Shown: one piece after another, positions 52,761 through 64,000 of the stretch
How the letters are laid out: every line of letters starts with the position of its first letter
Numbering within the stretch: the stretch's first letter is position 1
Assembly (NCBI RefSeq): GCF_003945595.2
Contig: NW_024103452.1
Coordinates: forward strand, 4,007,524 to 4,071,523
Source of the DNA: Pipra filicauda
Lineage: Eukaryota > Chordata > Aves > Passeriformes > Pipridae
Reading direction: 5' to 3'
DNA: 64,000 nucleotides
Translations under genes and position numbers: made by a program
Notes under the pieces: generated by a model
Told to the model about the DNA's origin: nothing
Seen by the model: only the letters and a program-made list of their open reading frames with translations
The model's database searches: none

Positions 52761-54060
52761 TAAGTCTAAAAAACAAGAAGCTTTTTATAAGTATTACAGA
52801 ACCTGCAATACTTACAGCACCAGCTGTTTGTATTTCATCTGGAAATATGAAGTCCTTTAATTCTCAGATTCTTCTTCTGAAGGCTCAGGAAACATTCTAG
52901 TACTGTCCTGTACATAGAGCAGTCAGGAGCCAGGCTGGCTGAATAGTGAAGATTATCTCAAGTGACAAATCACTGATGGCCTTTACCTCAGTACTATCTA
53001 TAAAATCTGCGTATTAGTGTGCAATTCCTTACCATGTTTTTTGAACATCAATTTACACATAAACACTAAGTACTGAATTAATGATGAAAATTTTTGAATC
53101 TGCTCTGCTCTCTTTCAGGAAGCTATTAAATGACTTTGTATCAGTTGATGATCTCATTTTTTACTGCAAATATATGACTCAGTTCCTGTCATGGAGAAGA
53201 GGTTGAATAAGATGGAGTTTGATCTGAAATTGTGTTTCAAATTCTATCCTCATAAAACTATTTTCCAATTGTTAAACTGCATGTGAAAAAAAACCAAAAT
53301 ACCTGAAAACCTTCAATTTGTTCTTCAGTCTATTCATTCCTTCTGTATGACCAGCTCAGGAGAAACTATAAAGCATTGATTTAAATTTGTTCATTCTCAC
53401 TTTGCCACTATATTTCCAAACTATATTTAAACTTTGAATATTCTGAACTGCAGGAAAAATATTTCTAAACATATGTATTTAAAACCACTTTGAATTTTAA
53501 TAGTAAATTATTAGCAATCCTATACTTACTGCAGAAAAACTCGCAACTGATGACAAAGACTTTTAGAAATGAGGATCAGAAATATGCTGGAATTTTAAAG
53601 TATTTATCTGTTACTCCCCACTACATATTTACCAGCAGTTTAGGACAATGAAGTTAAAACATAGTTTATTTCAAATTTCTACTCTTTGTAAGCAGGACAC
53701 CGTTCTTGTTTCACCTTATTTCTTCATTTCTTACTAATTCCAGTGTCTGTGCAATATAACAAATCAGCATGGTTAAGATAAACATCAAAATAAATGACTA
53801 GAGACTGGTAAAAACAGAATCACAAATTTGATGCAAAATGAGACTTCTACAGTCTCAGCTATTCTATTAATATCTGCAGTTCAATACACACATTCAGAGC
53901 TATTCTATATATTGAATCCCTTCTGGGCTTTGAAGCAAATGGAGCTGATTATCACCGTCTGTCACTTCCCCCCATTCCACCATTTACTTTATTGACTGTA
54001 TTGTCAATAGTTCCAGAAGAACTCAGACAGTAGAAAATCTTTCTCCATTAACAAAAATGT

Positions 54061-54091
54061 TCTTTTTTTTTTTCTTTCTTTCTTTCTTTTT
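54061..54091. repeat. T run with TTTC repeats
   Basis: A T run followed by ctttctttctttctttt. Confidence 0.8.
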
Positions 54092-54143
54092 AAAATATTT
54101 TCACAGGATAAGAAGTAGAGGAAAAGAAAACCCATGTTTCTCT

Positions 54144-54200
54144 GTTTTTGGTTTTGGTGGGATATTGTTTTGGTTGGGTTTTTTTTGTTTTTCTTTTAAG
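54144..54200. repeat. G/T-rich tract
   Basis: tttttggttttggtgggata then ttgttttggttgggtttttt; nearly free of A and C. Confidence 0.7.
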
Positions 54201-55298
54201 TGGGATAGGAAAAAAAGTGTTTCAAGATAATCATTGCCTATTTTTTCAGCTTAAGAGTGGCCTGGACCTTATTTTTACTTTTTCTCCATAGTCAGCTGTC
54301 AAACTATCACCTTTTTTCTCTACCATACAAAAGTCCTTTCTTTCTTCCTGTGAAAACTTCAAGCATCTTCAATATAAAATTCAGATTTAAAGGTTATTTT
54401 CTACTATTTCCAGTGATACTAATTAATTCAATCGTTTAAATGAACAGTCAGTTTTCCTCCCTGTTCTCAACATTCTGTCTATTTAGGGACTCCATTTTTA
54501 ATAATAATCAGTACTAAGAAATTTTGTTTTAAAAAAAGTGTAAAAAAGCTTTCCTATATTGGAAATAGTGAAATTACCAGTACAAAGAAAAATAATTCAT
54601 TCTAATTTTCTCAAGATGTGATCCATGGCTGACTGAATTAACAGAATATATCATTAACTTCAGAGAATTTTATATTTGTTATCTGATTAATGCTTCTACA
54701 GCAACACAAGCACAAGCATCTATGCCTTCAAAAGTCAATGGGAATACTCAGATCTGAACATAATTCATCATAAGAGATCACAAAGGGTTCAGCAGTGATG
54801 CTGCAAAAATATTTTTTAAAATCTTCCCAAATATTACAACATTAAGATTCTAAAAGTCATATTCTAAGAAATTCCAAAATAAAAATGCATTAATGAGTGC
54901 CAACTAGAATTTGGGATGCTAATGTAACTTAGGAATGTTTTGGCAGTGCTTCATCATTTATCCTTCAATTGTAGCTTCTTATTATGTTTGTATAAAACAT
55001 GGAAATATTTTTATGTAATATTTTTTAAAGAAATCCTCAGAGAGATGTTTTACGGAATAGTGCTATAATAGTAGGAAAAAATCTAGAATACTGATTAAAA
55101 TGCTAGTTAAAAATCTAGAAACCATTCATAAAAGATTTTCTTTCTATAATTACAGAGTATTAATACCTCAGAATTTATATATCACCTATGCATTACATGC
55201 ACCAAGCAAATCCTAATTTTTAATATGAAAGGATGACCTCCTAAAACTTTAGTGTTTAAAAAAAAAAATCTAGAAAAAATGGAGGAAGTTCTAGTGGG

Positions 55299-55400
55299 AA
55301 AACAAAAGTAAAACAAAAAAGCCCCCAAGAAACAAAAAGCAAACAAAAATCCAAACAAACTGGGGAAAAAAAACCAAGCAAACAAATAAAAATACCCCAG
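55299..55400. repeat. A-rich tract with AAAC/CCC units
   Basis: aaaacaaaagtaaaacaaaa, agcccccaagaaacaaaaag, ccaaacaaactggggaaaaa and following; low complexity. Confidence 0.75.
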
Positions 55401-55689
55401 TAATTTCCCAAATTACTCTAACCTAATTATGGGGTTTGAGAGCTTAATGGGGGGCATATGAAATGCTTGAGGGAACATAATTTGCTCCTGAAGTTAAGCA
55501 GCACAGCAATTTGAGTGTGTCTGCACTCGAGCTAATGAGAACAACAATGCTAACTAGAAGAGCAGGACTCAGATGGGAGAGTTTCCCACACTCTTCCCAC
55601 CCTGTTTTATATACACACAAAGCATTAAAATCTTGGCTAGAGAGCCCAGTGTAGGCCCAGTAGGATGGCGAGGTCTTGAGGGAGAGAGT

Positions 55690-56047
55690 GGCTGTTCAAG
55701 GAAGAGAAGTTAAGGGAGTTGAGCTTGGAAAAAACACCTAATTGTAGTCTTTAACTCTCAAATGAAGTACTACTGAAAAAGACAGAGTCAGACTATTCTA
55801 AGGGATGCACCGTGAAGGACAAAAGGCACAAGTTGCACAAGGGAAATGAAGCACTCTTCACACCATGAAAGCAGTGAATTCCCAGAATGGGATACTTTCT
55901 CTTGAAAGTAAAATCTCCATCCTTGGACATTTTCAAAATTCAACTTGATAAGCCCTCTAGATATTTGATCTAACTTAGAAATTAGTCCAGCTTTGAGGTC
56001 GAGGTGGAACTGCATGACATCCACAGCACCTTCTCAACCTAATTTTT
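55690..56047 (+). mobile_element. CR1 3' region, diverged
   Basis: The order of recognisable CR1 blocks is gttgagcttggaaaaaac, cctaattgtagtctttaa, agacagagtcagactattct, gtgaaggacaaaaggcac, aagttgcacaagggaaat, atctccatccttggacatt, attcaacttgataagccc and cttctcaacctaa. These match the last part of CR1 ORF2 and the short 3' UTR, with many substitutions. No microsatellite tail is left. It is antisense to PCLO. Confidence 0.8.
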
Positions 56048-56293
56048 TGGTGATCCATGAAGACCAAGGAGTTTAGATAGTTAATATTTTCAAGACACAA
56101 TACAGGCATCAACATCTTGATGGATATACTGCCAAAATACTGTGTAAGGTACGAAAGAGTAAGGACTGCAGCATCTATTTTAATTAAATAAAAGTTTTGA
56201 TGTAGGCAAGAATGTTCCATAACTGCAGAGTCACTGCGATAGAAAGTACTATCAGTTGTCTTTGCAAAAAGCCTCCAGAAAAGCCATTCACTT

Positions 56294-56338
56294 TTATATA
56301 CATATATATATGTGCGTGTGTGTATGTGTGTGTGTGTA
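56294..56338. repeat. TA/TG microsatellite
   Basis: tatatacatatatatatgtg then cgtgtgtgtatgtgtgtgtg. Confidence 0.85.
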
Positions 56339-57977
56339 GTAAAAATGCTACTTCTGTAACATTGTCAAAACTTCTTGTTTTCTTTGGTGAGTTTTTGGGC
56401 CAAATGATGAAGAAACAGGAAGAGATAAAAATGTGTTTGTGTGCCTGGCTTATGGTTCCTCAGACAAGCAGGGCTCAAACAGGCTGCAAGAACATAAGGA
56501 ATCAGAGCAGCCTACACTACCGCTGTCACAAGAATCACTTTTACTGCCTAAAGAAATATCTGGAGACATTACTATAAAATCCTCTTTACTACAGTATGCC
56601 TGATCAAATGAGCAAAGGACAAATTCAGATTCCATTCCATTCTTCCTAGAAGGTCATGATATTTTTGCTGTTGGTTACAACTCAGGAATTATAAAAGGAG
56701 AATCAATATGATGTAAATGATTAACCCAGACAGTAAAATTTCTTAAAAATGACAGTCATGGCTTCTAACTTCAACTCAGACAAGAAGCATATTTTTTTTT
56801 TCACTGTTGCCCTCTTACATCATGTATGTACAGCAAAAACACAGCTATGAAAGAGGTTACAGAAAATGTGTTCCACAAACAAATGAAGTAAATATTACTT
56901 CCCAGATACCTTAGACTTCTGTCATAGTGTTTTATTGATGCTCTACAGCTATTAAAAATAACCACTCAGTCTCAAATTAATCTTCCCTATATTAGGCCTA
57001 AATTTTAGGTGGATAACTCATTCTGATTCACTCCATCCGTCACCCTTCCTGACTATCTTTTCATCTCTGGCAGCTGCTGATGGTCTAAATCAAGGAGTTA
57101 TCCAGATTTAGGGAAATCAAACCTGTTAAATTTCTCATCACACACAGACACTAAAGAAATCCTCAGCATTTAATCCTCCTTCAGGCCTTTCGCCATACCA
57201 GTTACTAAATTTCAAACCCTGCCTTCACTCTTAGTTAGTGGGTGGCCCATTTAGCCTGCTTGGCCATTATGCACCAGGGAAAAGGCTTGCCAGGAGGTGT
57301 AAGAGCACCAGCACACGATGCTTGAGCTGGATTTGGCATCAGCAAACAGCTTGCAAAGTGAGTAAGGTGAGATAATCAAAGCTGTATTTTGATAGGAACC
57401 ACTTAGATTGGATGAGAGAGAGTGTCGGAGAAAGACCAGCTGGGAAACAGAAGTAGGGTTTAGCAAAGAGATTAGAGGGAAGATATGGACAGATGGAGAA
57501 TGTGAACGGAAATTGAACTGAGACCTGAATTCATGCTGTACAAAATGTAAGAAGTTCTGAAGGAGAGCCAAAAGGCAGGCTTCCTCTGGAATGTCACACC
57601 GAGGGAGAAATTTCAGGCTCCCATCAAAGTTTCACAGAGGTGTCTAAGCTGTATCTTTCGACAGTGTTTCAGACTTACCCCTGTATTTGGAGTTTCTAGC
57701 CAGTTGACTCAGGCATCACAGCACAAAGAAAACCAGCTACTATTAATTCCTGTCTCTTAACTTCACTCTAAGTGCAGAGACTGTAAGCACTTATCATGCC
57801 ATTATGGGTTCCACTCCCTGAGCTGAACATTGCAGCAGGTAAATCACTTCTTTGAGTTTCTGAAAAACTTTACCAGTGTCCAGCTCCTTCTTTGTAACAC
57901 AACTGGAAATTATTTGGAGAAATTGAACTGAGAAGCTAAGCACAAAGGAAAAACTCATTCTCTCCAGAGATTGGAGA

Positions 57978-58083
57978 ACTACTGACAGATTGGCTTCTGA
58001 AAGTCTGAATTGGCGTCAACAGAGCCAACCTTGTTCTATAAATAAGAGGTTTGTTTGCACTATGGTACCAATCTGTCAGTAGT
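57978..58083. repeat. 16-bp perfect inverted repeat enclosing 74 bp
   Basis: actactgacagattgg (57978-57993) and its exact reverse complement ccaatctgtcagtagt (58068-58083). A smaller ttggc/gccaa stem lies between them near 58010-58027, so the segment could form a branched structure. No target-site duplication flanks it. Confidence 0.85.
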
Positions 58084-59234
58084 CATTCATCTTAAAAGCA
58101 TGCTGGGAGAAATGAGAAAATAGTGAAAATACTTTTTTTTATAATGACATTTCAGTGAATTATATGAAAGTTAATATTTTTTTAAATTATTTTTAATTGA
58201 GTTTTAGCACATAGAAAACAATTTATAAATCTAACTTTAACTGAACCACAACTTTTGCTGTGCAGAATTAATAAAAGGAAACTAGTACTAAGTAAATAAT
58301 TCACTGCTTTAAGAGAAAAAGCAGGAAATAAGAACACAGAAGATTCAGAAGACAGGTTTTTTGAGAGACCATGGGATTCACCTGTCCAAAAGCACTCTCA
58401 GTCATCTAGAACCTTTTTGTAGTCATTTCAGAAATTAGTGGGATTAAACATATTCTAAAGTAAAACCACAAAATAAGATTAACTGCTGTTCCCTTGGAAT
58501 ACTTCTGCCTGAAGATTATAACAGGACCCTACAGTGAACAGGTCAGGTGGGATTTTTCACCACCAATATCTAATGTCAAACCTGTTATTTCCAATACTTC
58601 GTAGCTTAACAAGGTAGCCTACGTCCTTTTGTCAGTCAAGAAAGACAAAAGACCCCTAGGTTTCTGAAGAGAAATGGAAAGAAGAAAGTAAAATGGGGAA
58701 TAAATACCACTTTAGCTAAGGGATAGAAGGCACAAGATGGGGCATTTAGTCTAATTATGGACCTATTATTATCTCAGCTTCCTATCTTTTAAATGAAGGC
58801 CCCTATATGATCTGAGTGGTTGGTTTACTAAAGCAGTCTGTAACAAATGCTGTATCAATACAAATTAACAGCAATGACGCTCATGATACTGTGTAAGAAG
58901 AGCCATGAACACTAAAGAAAATTGTATTTAATTTTAGAATTCAATTTTTAAACATAATGTTATTACTCATAGTGCTCAAGATATTCTTGGCTTGGAAGGG
59001 AAATCAGTCTTGTAGGCTATCTATCCCTTTATGTTATTCTCAGTATATTCAGATATAACACAGTTTCACTAAAATGCTAAGGCATCTGTGCTGTTGCAGC
59101 TATAAAGTTCATATCTACTAAGTATCCCAGGTCAAAAATTGAGATAATCCATTTTGTGCCTCCACTGGACATGAAGAGTGGTTAATATTCGTCCTATTTA
59201 AAATAATGTTTAACACAGTGAAAGACTGTTATCT

Positions 59235-59440
59235 TGCCCAGCTTTGGTCTTCTTTCTAGATCAACACAGCCAGATCCTTCAGCCTTCTAGCCTTCTAGTC
59301 CTTCAGCCTTGTTGTCTGAACCTTTTATCCTTTGTCTTTTGCTCAACTTTGAAATGTCTCAGCGTCTCTAACTCTTAAGTGATGCTGAGATAAACTGTGT
59401 GTAGTATTACAGATGAAGCCTCATCAGCCACATATCCTAC
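59235..59440 (-). mobile_element. Degenerate CR1 ORF2 fragment
   Basis: Plus-strand pieces agatccttcagcct, tttgctcaactttgaaatg, aaactgtgtgtagtattacag and gatgaagcctcatcag align in order with the reverse complement of CR1 ORF2 around the C-terminal region. Around 59278-59312 an imperfect cttctag/ccttcag repetition interrupts it. The match is by eye and strongly decayed. Confidence 0.5.
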
Positions 59441-59578
59441 ATGTGTACAAGTTGTCAGTATTTCCTAAGAACACCACTACCTATCATGTAAGCACCTCAT
59501 ATTTTTAAGTCTGACCTTTTGTTACTAGACTGGAGTATTTTCACTATTGCTATTGCCTAATCAGCAATATTTCCGTGT

Positions 59579-59692
59579 TTGGTTTTTTTTTGTTGTTGTT
59601 GTGTTGTTTTGTTTTTGGTTTTGTTTTTTTTTTTTTATTTTTGTTGGTGGTGGTGGTGGTGGTTTTGGGTTTTTTGGGTTTTTTTTCTCTTT
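59579..59692. repeat. G/T-rich low-complexity tract with (GGT)n
   Basis: A long run of T and G only, including ggtggtggtggtggtggt and then tttgggttttttgggttttt. It generates artefactual open frames on both strands (poly-Phe/Trp/Gly and poly-Lys/Pro). Confidence 0.85.
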
Positions 59693-60584
59693 TTTACCTG
59701 TAATGTCTGTATCATTGCTGAAATTTTGGAACATTGCTCTGAATTGCAATTCTGCTTTCCAAAGTAACTGTGTTTCCCGTATTGATCTGAAAATGCTATG
59801 TGAGTGCTTCCTCCATACTTTAAATTGCAATTGAATTATTAAAGAGCCAAACCTATGACAAGCTCTTTTTTGACCCACTTAAAACTGCTTTCCTTTTGTT
59901 TGAAAGTGACCAATTTGACCTAAGATATCTAATTCCAGCTGGCAGCTTCCCTTTAAAAATTGCCATTGAAAAAACTTAGCTTATCAATAAATAATGTTGT
60001 GTTGGACTGAGAAAGTAAAGCACATTAGATGGGACTATTTTACTCAGTATTTTATAGTTAAATTTGATCTTGCAGCATTAATATGAAAAACCATCTGTCT
60101 ATCTTAACAAATTATTTTTAATTTGAAATCACTGACTCAGAAAAGCAAGGCCTGAATAGAAGGATTTTATGGATCAGAACCAAAGTAAAGTTAGTTCTAA
60201 CAGGGAAGCTTTATTAATCAAAAAAACTGTTAGATATTATTAGTCCACATTGTAATTTGAAACACTGATAGCACAAGAGAATCTGGTCTCGCCAGTATTT
60301 CTACAGATGAGAAGTAAAACTTCAGAGCTCTGGTATACAATTTATAAAGCTAATAATGCTGTGATGACTGTAACAAACACACACATATCTAGCCCAAAGA
60401 TTACTGGGCCACCTTCATGTCATCTTTTTATTATTTTTACTTTTTGGGATGATTATATGAGGTATATCTAGCTCCGCAAATATTTTTCATATTTTTCTTT
60501 ATGGGAAAATGTAGAGTTTTGAAATTTTAAGTATCTTATATGCTAAAGATAAAGTAGGCATAAGTATGACCCTGGAGAAAGGTC

Positions 60585-60610
60585 ATTCTGATACCCCCAG
60601 GTATCAGAAT
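60585..60610. repeat. Perfect 11-bp inverted repeat, 4-nt loop
   Basis: attctgatacc, loop ccca, ggtatcagaat. It would fold as a tight hairpin in either strand's transcript. Confidence 0.88.
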
Positions 60611-60693
60611 TAATGGAAATTGAGGCCTATAAATTCTAAGGAATTGATTATACAGAATAATTATCTCAATACTGGCATACACTGAACTTTTTC

Positions 60694-60724
60694 TAAAAAC
60701 AAAAAACCCCAAAACAAACCCCCA
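60694..60724. repeat. A/C-rich tract
   Basis: taaaaacaaaaaaccccaaa then acaaacccccag. Confidence 0.7.
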
Positions 60725-63580
60725 GAGAATCTTAAATGCATTGATGTGGGTTAAAGGAGCATCCTAGAGGTCTCATATGGAGAGGAAACATAACCATTCA
60801 CACAGTGGAGAAAGAAGAGGCATACAGAACACCTTTTTAGCGTTCTGAGTATTTTGTTGTATTTAATTATATCTGATAATAACTTTTAGATTTACTGTGG
60901 TTCTAGGGCGGGGATTTTTTAGCAAACTTCATTTAGGTCATATGAGCTATTGTGGGTTTTTGCCAGTCTTGGATGATTATCAATAAACATTTAATCACAT
61001 TTGGCTGATCAAGTCAACAATTTATAAACGTTAAAATACTTTAATAAAATTATGGGGAAAAGTGTTGAAATTAAGTATTGCATTTTGTTATTAGATGGAC
61101 TACTTTGACAGGAACAAATTGGTGTTCTCTGCTTAGTGTACATTGCTACAGTTTTCCTGTGTGCAAACTAACTTTCTCCTAGAGAAAACTCAATAGGAAG
61201 CTCTGTTCTAAGTGTATCTCAAATAGGCTCAAATCCCAGTAGGAAAAAACAGTCCAAACCAATGACTGGCTCCTTTTGGACAACAACACAGTATACTTGT
61301 AGATATTTGTCATCAGCTAATTTGATCTATTGTTCTGCTTTTACCATACCAAAAAACTCGCTAACAAGGCACAGAGAGTGTTTTCTTTCTAATGAAGATT
61401 TTATAGACACTGGTCTTCCGCTCCTTTTGGAGAATGTATGTTCATTTCCTCAGCACAATTTTCAAAGCTTCAGTCACAGATGCTCATAAAAGTGGAGACA
61501 GAATAAAATGCAGGAAGTCAAAATTATCAGCGGAACACATGAAAGAAATTATCTTTTTATTTCAGTGAGACAATTCACTAGTAGAAATTTTACCCTCCTA
61601 CTGCACATTCACACTAACTACAGTGATCTGTGGCTTGATAGGAGAGGAAGATCTGAAGGAAAATAGAGCTGAAGGAGGCCAAAACTTGCTCATCAATATG
61701 TGCCCCTCATTCTTCAGTGTCTGTTTGGTTCTGTTGTATACATTTGTATGCTGTATTTATTAAAACAGGAACAGGATATTTACCTCTTTCCATGCACAAA
61801 TCTCCAAGTATTCCTAAAATAGATAACCAAGTCAACTGAAAACAAGTGTAAAGATATTATTGTACCTTCATTCTTTTTTTTGTTCATAGAAGATATAAGA
61901 ATGAGGGATGGGATTTGTGGCCAGTGATGTTTTTTTTAACGTGTATATGAGAGCTAGCTTAAGACGAAGTTGTATAAGCTGACTGCAGGTGAGAAAAGGC
62001 CCAAGTGACATAAAATCTTGGCTCTTTGTCAACTCTACCATAAATCTCATGCTTTAATAAAAGGTAATTAAGGAAAAAGAGTGAATTCTATAATAATTTT
62101 CTATTATGTGTGAATGTCCCTTGGTTGAATAGAGACGGTGTGAAATCAACTAATATAAAAGTATCAGGCAGGAAAGACTGACCTAGTTAAATGTGCTTTA
62201 GAAAATAATGTTTATATGACATGTTGACCAAATATGGGGTATTCTTTCTCTTTTGAAGACCTGACAGATGGAAAAAAAACGCCTCATTTGAGTCACAAAA
62301 ATGGTATTCCAAAGGATTTCAGATACTGCACAGGAAGCAATAGTTTGAAATGTTAACAGGACTCTAAATTTTAAATAGTTCAGACCATTAGTGGAAAAAT
62401 TAATTTTAAATCTAGCTAAAACCACATGGTTAAAGGAAAAGATAGACAAGTTCTATTTTACTATTTACACAGGGATAAGATTGTTGATAATAGTCTCTAG
62501 ATGTGAGTGAGATCATCTTTTCAACTCAGTTCCCACTGAATTTGAAGCACACACACAAAAAAAGAGTGTGACAATATTCAAGCACAAAAGGAACTCAGGG
62601 GGAACAACCACACCTTCCCTGGATTGCTGGCCCGAATTCAGTCTCCGAATAAGATCTCCTGTCCATAAGCAGTGAATAAGCCTCATTCAGACCTTACCCT
62701 ATCGCTAAGTGTATTAACACACTGTCAGGCAGATCTGCATATGCAGTTCACAAACTGCCTGCAAACCTTATAAATCATGGAAATCAGGCTGCTCCCAGAC
62801 TGGTGTGTGCATGGCCAAAATGAAGAACCAGTTGCCACCAGTGCCTGGAAAATTTTCATTAAACCACAGCCCACAGATGTCTCTTAGAAGCAAAGTTAAA
62901 AAAATACTTTGCACTTTAAATTTAGATACTACCAAAGATGGTTCCTCACTCAACACCCATCTGTACTTAACCCAAATAGCAGCTGTTTCTGTAAGAGGTA
63001 ATGGCTTCTTTATATTGAAATATACTTTTCACAGGAAACAAAATGTTTTACCTTCTTCTGGACTGAAAAATGGGACTAAAATGGAAAATTAAAGTCACTG
63101 AATTAGGCCTTTTGCAGTTACAATCATGTGACCACCTATGTCTCAGGCCACAAAACACGTCTGAATATTTTACAGTAACTATAAGAACTGTAATAAAGTA
63201 CCAACTCCTTTTAGCTGGAATTCTCTCAGACCATGAGAAACCAAGGGAAAGGGCAATGTCCTCTGTTCCAACGATAGAAGAATTATATTACCTGAAATTC
63301 TAGCATGACACTAAGAAATGAACCTACTCCTTGCTTCTGAGAAAAGTAAGCAAACAGAAATACCCAACTTCAAACCAGGTAACTATCCCTACTCTTTCTC
63401 TCTATCCATTACCTAAGCAGAAAATTCCTCGCTGAACTACACATCTGGTGATCAGCTTAGTCCTGTATAAACAAGCAAAACATCATGTATATGATATATG
63501 GAAGGTTTTTATTCTACTGGGAGTAACTACCTTGTTCTCCCTCTTCAGTGTCCAGATGTACATCATATCTGACACTACAA

Positions 63581-63750
63581 AGGTCTGTTGTGGATGCCCC
63601 ATCTCTGGAAGTGTTCAAGGCCAGGTTAGATGGTGATTGGAACAACGTGGTGTAGAGGAAGGTCTACCTACCCATGGCAGGGGAGGTTGGAACCAGATGA
63701 TCTTTAAGGCCCCTTCCAACGCAAATCATTCTATGACTCTATGATTCTGT
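63581..63750 (+). mobile_element. CR1 3' end with ATTCTATGA tail
   Basis: Reads gttgtggatgccccatctct, ggaagtgttcaaggccagg, catggcaggggaggttgg, gatgatctttaaggccccttcc and attctatgactctatgattctg. This is the textbook avian CR1 terminus. It is severely 5' truncated (about 170 bp) and less diverged than the other copies, so probably younger. Confidence 0.95.
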
Positions 63751-64000
63751 AAAATCACTGAAGTCTTAACCTTCAGTTTTAAAGTTGAAAACTTCAGAAT
63801 ACCATAGAAGATAACATATTAATATGCTATTAAAGCCATCTAAAAAAAATTACGCTCTTTTAAATCAGTATAAAATCAATTCTGCTCTTATTACAACAAT
63901 AGATGAAGTCCTGCATTTCTTACCTAAATAAAAACATATTTTGGGGGGATTTAGCTTGAAATAGTTATCTTTTTTTTTACTACATTATATAGATTTGAAT

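Larger units (their letters stand above)
39057..64000 (-). other. PCLO: PCLO intron upstream of the large exon (at least 24.9 kb, partial)
   Basis: No convincing further piccolo exon was found, so the preceding exon probably lies beyond base 64000. The intron contains the RTE-like retrotransposon fragment (51960-52760), CR1 fragments (55690-56047, about 59235-59440, 63581-63750), purine, A/C and G/T tracts, two inverted repeats (57978-58083, 60585-60610) and one speculative cassette exon (43291-43380). Other stretches over 300 bases, including 39.2-43.2, 43.5-46.0, 46.1-51.9 and 52.8-55.6 kb, show only AT-rich unique-looking sequence. Confidence 0.7.

Noticed and set aside
59561..59878. Poly-Lys/Pro minus frame and poly-Phe/Trp/Gly plus frames
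   Set aside because: Produced by the G/T low-complexity tract.
1..64000. Endogenous retrovirus, CRISPR, tRNA or rRNA genes
   Set aside because: No gag/pol/env-like frames or paired LTRs, no spaced direct repeats and no cloverleaf were seen by eye. A tool search could still find small decayed pieces.

Overview
The window looks like nuclear DNA from a bird. It is AT-rich and almost entirely intronic, with a few short islands of conserved coding sequence. Its recognisable interspersed repeats are mostly CR1 non-LTR retrotransposon fragments, several ending in the avian CR1 3' signature (…CCTTCCAAC…ATTCTATGATTCT). There are no bacterial operons, no CRISPR array and no recognisable tRNA or rRNA.

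The one gene I can support is PCLO (piccolo), the giant presynaptic active-zone scaffold, on the minus strand. Four internal exons join in frame with consensus splice sites: a 2,209-bp exon (36848-39056) with a coiled coil and Gln/Pro/Ser-rich scaffold sequence; a 137-bp linker exon (31503-31639); an 82-bp exon (23840-23921) that starts the PDZ domain; and a 126-bp exon (8435-8560) with the PDZ peptide-binding loop. Splice phases are 0/1, 1/0, 0/1 and 1/1. The 5' part of the gene (zinc fingers, proline-rich exons) should lie beyond base 64000. The end of the PDZ and the two C2 domains should lie before base 1.

Layout: 1-8434 intron; 8435-8560 PDZ exon; 8561-23839 intron with CR1 fragments near 9.0, 11.5-12.7 and 16.5-17.2 kb; 23840-23921 exon; 23922-31502 intron with an ancient SINE-like fragment (24.9-25.1 kb) and a CR1 3' end (30.5-30.8 kb); 31503-31639 exon; 31640-36847 intron; 36848-39056 large exon; 39057-64000 intron with an RTE-like retrotransposon fragment (52.0-52.8 kb), CR1 fragments (55.7-56.0, about 59.3 and 63.6-63.75 kb), short hairpins and many low-complexity tracts.

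The most notable non-genic items are the RTE-like fragment, which keeps 266 codons open while the CR1 copies are full of stops; a 90-bp candidate cassette exon (43291-43380) with strong splice signals and an open symmetric frame; three perfect inverted repeats; and recurrent strand-asymmetric A/C or G/T tracts. I found no convincing previously undescribed system. The candidates are given with tests that would refute them.
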